Assembly (NCBI GenBank): GCA_958438515.1
Contig: CAUBRZ010000024.1
Location: 1 to 18,532, forward strand
Reading direction: 5' to 3'
Source: an uncultured Clostridium sp.
Lineage (GTDB): Bacteria > Bacillota > Clostridia > TANB77 > CAG-508
DNA: 18,532 bases
Positions 16,473 through 18,532 of the stretch are shown one piece after another. The stretch's first letter is position 1. Each line of letters opens with the position of its first letter. The position numbers and the translations under genes were made by a program. The notes under the pieces were generated by a model, which worked only from the letters and a program-made list of their open reading frames with translations, ran no database searches and was not told the DNA's origin.

Positions 16473-18282
16473 ATGACTAAAAAGAAAAAAATGATAATAA
16501 TAGCGATTATAGTATCAGTAGTAATTATTTTAACGATGGGTATAGTGTTTACTTTATTGTATATAAACACAGATATGTTTAAATCAAGTGAAAATTTATT
16601 TTTTAAGTATATAGGAAAAAACACAGAAAATTTAAAAGCAACTGAAAATATATTGAATGAAACAGAAATTAATAATCTTTTAGAAAATAACAAACATGAA
16701 GAAAGTGTAGATGTAAATATAAACTATATAAAAAACTTGGGAACAACTTCTGAAAATACAAGCAATAGTGTAAATCAATCAAAAATAAAAATACAGGGAA
16801 AAACAGATAAAAGTAATAAATATGACTATAAAGATATTAGACTACTTAATAATGATGAGGAAACTTTGAAATTGGAATATATTAGAGATGATAATATATA
16901 TGGAATTAGATTTTCAGATTTATACAAACAGTATTTAACCACGGAAAATACTGATATAAAGGATTTGTTAAGAAATATTGGGTATGAAGAAGAACAATTA
17001 CAAAATATTCCTGATTCAATTATATTAGATGAAGATATTTTAAGTCGTATAAAATTTAGTGATGATGAAGTAGGAAAATTAGAAAATAAATATTTAGAAT
17101 TAATAAAACAAAACACATCAAAAGAAATGTTTGAAAAACAAGCAAACCAAACAATTACGGTTAATGAAAAAAGTGTTGCAACTAATGCATATGTTCTAAA
17201 TTTAACAAAAGAACAGTTAAATAATATTTATATTAAAATTTTAGAAAATATAAAAGAAGATGAAATAATATTATCTAAAATAGAAAATATACAAGATATA
17301 GTAAATCAAAAAAATATTATATCTATTGGTAATAGTATTGACTTAAAAGAAAAGGTTATTAATACCATAGACAGTACTATTCAACAAATAAACCAAAACA
17401 ATATAGGTAATGAGCAAACTAAAATCATTGTATATGAAAACCAAGGACAAACAGTTAGAACATCTATACAAGGAGTAGATTATGAAGTTAATCTTGATTT
17501 TCTACAAAATGGTGAAGAAGGATTTTTACAATTTAATTATAGTAAGAACGAAAAACAAATTAGAAAATTCACGTTAGTAAGTAAAGGAGAAAAAGTAATA
17601 TTAAAAATAGAAGATAACACTAAAGATAATCCGGTTAAAATAGATATAGAGCAAAATATAAAAACGCAAAAAGATGCTTATACAAAAAATGTAGTGATGG
17701 TATATGAAAATGAAGCAAATAGGATTCAAGCTAATATTTTGAACAAAACTAATATTGTTAATGAATTTGAAAATCAAATTATGTTAGATGATAAAAATAG
17801 CATACAACTTGACAAGATGGAAAAAGAACAATTGCAAAAATTAATGATAGTTGTGAAAGAAGGAGTTAACAATAAAATTAATTCAGTTAGCGAAAAAATA
17901 AAGAAAGAAGATATAGAAGAAATCTTAAAAGCAATAGGAATTATTAAAGAAGAAGAAAAATTAAACACAACACGGAATATCTGATATAGAAAAAACTAGA
18001 TTTAATTCTAAGTTTGAGATATTGCAAGGAGAAGAGATTAATAGTGAAAACATGCTTAAAGTTGTAGAAGTGGTAAAGGAGAATTTAGTTGGTATAATTG
18101 GAGTTTCAAATGAAGAAGTAAAATTAGAAATTGAAAGAAATAATAAAAAAGAAGAACTTGGAATAGCTTTAGAGAACTTTATAAAAAATGGAAAGGATAG
18201 AAAATATAATATAAAAGTAGAATATGATGAAGCAACAGGTTTGGTAAAATATATAGATATGAGTATTCCAAAAAAACAATAA
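16473..18282 (+). CDS. Membrane-tethered extracytoplasmic protein of unknown function, one +1 CGG site
   Basis: The start is the ATG at 16473 with GGAGG at 16460-16464; the in-frame TTG at 16458 overlaps that site and is rejected. With one +1 shift at 17973 it encodes 602 residues. The N-terminus is MTKKKK followed by one hydrophobic helix (about residues 7-29). The rest is outside the membrane: charged, rich in Asn, Lys, Glu and Ile, with long helical stretches and no Cys. I do not recognise a family; similar one-helix proteins of about 500-600 residues occur next to housekeeping genes in uncultured Clostridia. The shifted C-terminus begins GISDIEKTRFNSKFEIL and ends YDEATGLVKYIDMSIPKKQ, with the same composition. 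Homology cannot confirm the shift here, but the pattern at CGG-A is identical to the polC and lepA sites. Confidence 0.75.
17973..17975 (+). other. +1 frameshift site CGG-A (membrane-tethered protein)
   Basis: ACA-CGG-A. Restored reading: NTTGISDIEKTRFNSKF, adding about 102 residues; the unshifted frame stops at TGA three codons after CGG. Support comes from the identical context at other sites and from the open downstream frame, not from a known family. Confidence 0.75.
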
Positions 18283-18289
18283 TATATTA

Positions 18290-18340
18290 TTCAAAGTAAA
18301 AAGGTAAATAAAAATATTTGCCTTTTTATTTTGAATTTTT
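18290..18340 (+). terminator. Rho-independent terminator of the lepA-rlmB transcript
   Basis: A long stem pairs 18290-18310 with 18315-18335, with G-U and minor mismatches, around AAAAAGGTAAATA/TATTTGCCTTTTT and a 4-base loop. A T-run (18336-18340) follows. It starts eight bases after the stop codon. Confidence 0.75.
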
Positions 18341-18433
18341 GTAAAAAATAACAGCAAAAACAGCTAAAAATCGATGTTTTTTTAACTTACAAAAAATACC
18401 AATAAATTTTTTTGAAAAAAAACTAAAAAAGTG

Positions 18434-18462
18434 TTGACAAAGATGTTGAGTTAATGTATAAT
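18434..18462 (+). promoter_or_regulatory. Perfect-consensus sigma-A promoter, probably of an rRNA operon
   Basis: TTGACA (18434-18439) and TATAAT (18457-18462) are separated by 17 bases, the exact consensus and the best promoter in the window. A T-rich/A-rich stretch upstream (18375-18430) could be an UP element. Confidence 0.8.
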
Positions 18463-18467
18463 AAGAA

Positions 18468-18532
18468 TCGTTCCGTGCAAACAGGAACGAAAAAGTACAT
18501 TGAAAAGTAAACAATAAAATCCTTTAGAGAAT
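18468..18532 (+). ncRNA. Probable rRNA operon leader with boxB/boxA-like antitermination sequence (partial)
   Basis: A 7-bp hairpin, TCGTTCC (18468-18474) with GGAACGA (18484-18490), is followed by AGTACATTGAAAAGTAAACAA (18494-18514). Similar GTAC.TTGAAAA.T.AA sequences precede 16S rRNA in Firmicutes and act as boxA-type antitermination signals after a boxB hairpin. No coding start lies in the remaining bases. The 16S gene itself is not in the window, so this call rests on leader resemblance only. Confidence 0.5.

Noticed and set aside
16244..16693. 149-residue open frame on the minus strand
   Set aside because: It spans the rlmB end and the start of the next plus-strand gene, both well supported; hydrophobic composition is the complement of Lys/Asn-rich coding sequence.
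3689..17975. Systematic sequencing or assembly error as the source of the extra C
   Set aside because: The sites are not homopolymers, they respect codon phase and gene strand, and the same C-GGA string occurs unshifted when C is the third base of the preceding codon. Raw reads would still be the decisive check.
1..18532. CRISPR arrays, tRNA genes, insertion-sequence transposases, phage genes
   Set aside because: I saw no regularly spaced repeats, no cloverleaf-type sequence with a TTCRANNC T-arm, and no transposase, integrase or phage protein in any frame.

Overview
The window is AT-rich, densely coded and strongly biased to AGA (Arg) and GGA (Gly) codons. It carries PolC, the replicative polymerase typical of Firmicutes, an H-type small acid-soluble spore protein, and consensus sigma-A promoters and Shine-Dalgarno sites. 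It therefore looks like a spore-forming, low-GC member of the Clostridia, probably from an uncultured gut-type lineage. I cannot place it more precisely.

The main observation is a recoding signature. Five genes (a peptidase-U32 family gene, a membrane-anchored surface protein, polC, lepA and a membrane-tethered protein) appear broken into 14 frameshifts. Every break has the same form: one extra C sits at a codon boundary directly before a glycine codon (13 GGA, 1 GGC), creating an in-frame CGG. Removing that C, or reading CGGN as one glycine quadruplet, restores complete proteins, including a 1582-residue PolC (nine sites) and a 603-residue LepA (two sites, one inside the DTPGH motif). I found no in-frame CGG anywhere in the window that reads as arginine. 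Thirteen CGG triplets straddling codon boundaries in coding sequence cause no shift. CGT, CGC, CGA, AGA and AGG are used as ordinary Arg codons. The minus-strand gene shows the same signature on its own coding strand. Sequencing noise and pseudogene decay do not explain this. The best reading is that CGG is unassigned in this lineage and is crossed by efficient +1 frameshifting or quadruplet decoding as glycine.

Layout. 2-901: C-terminal part of a surface protein. 1091-1267 (-): sspH-like spore protein. 1402-3374: TGS/uridine-kinase-like protein, then an RNHCP zinc-ribbon protein, ending at a bidirectional terminator shared with the convergent U32 gene (3388-5851, -). 6052-7291: secreted/membrane protein with two cadherin-like domains and an acidic tail, then a strong terminator. 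7348-7461 (-): tiny Cys-rich protein. 7632-12389: polC. 12509-12808: DUF1294 membrane protein. 12809-13213: a gene-free stretch with a terminator and a cluster of DnaA-box-like sequences. 13214-13552: rhodanese-like protein. 13580-13722: a hairpin-forming inverted repeat. 13737-18282: lepA, rlmB and a membrane-tethered protein of unknown function, then a terminator. 18434-18532: a perfect sigma-A promoter with a boxB/boxA-like leader, probably the start of an rRNA operon lying beyond the window.

Functionally this is a housekeeping neighbourhood (replication, translation quality control, 23S rRNA methylation, an rRNA promoter) with envelope and sporulation genes between. The recoding therefore affects essential machinery and not just accessory genes.
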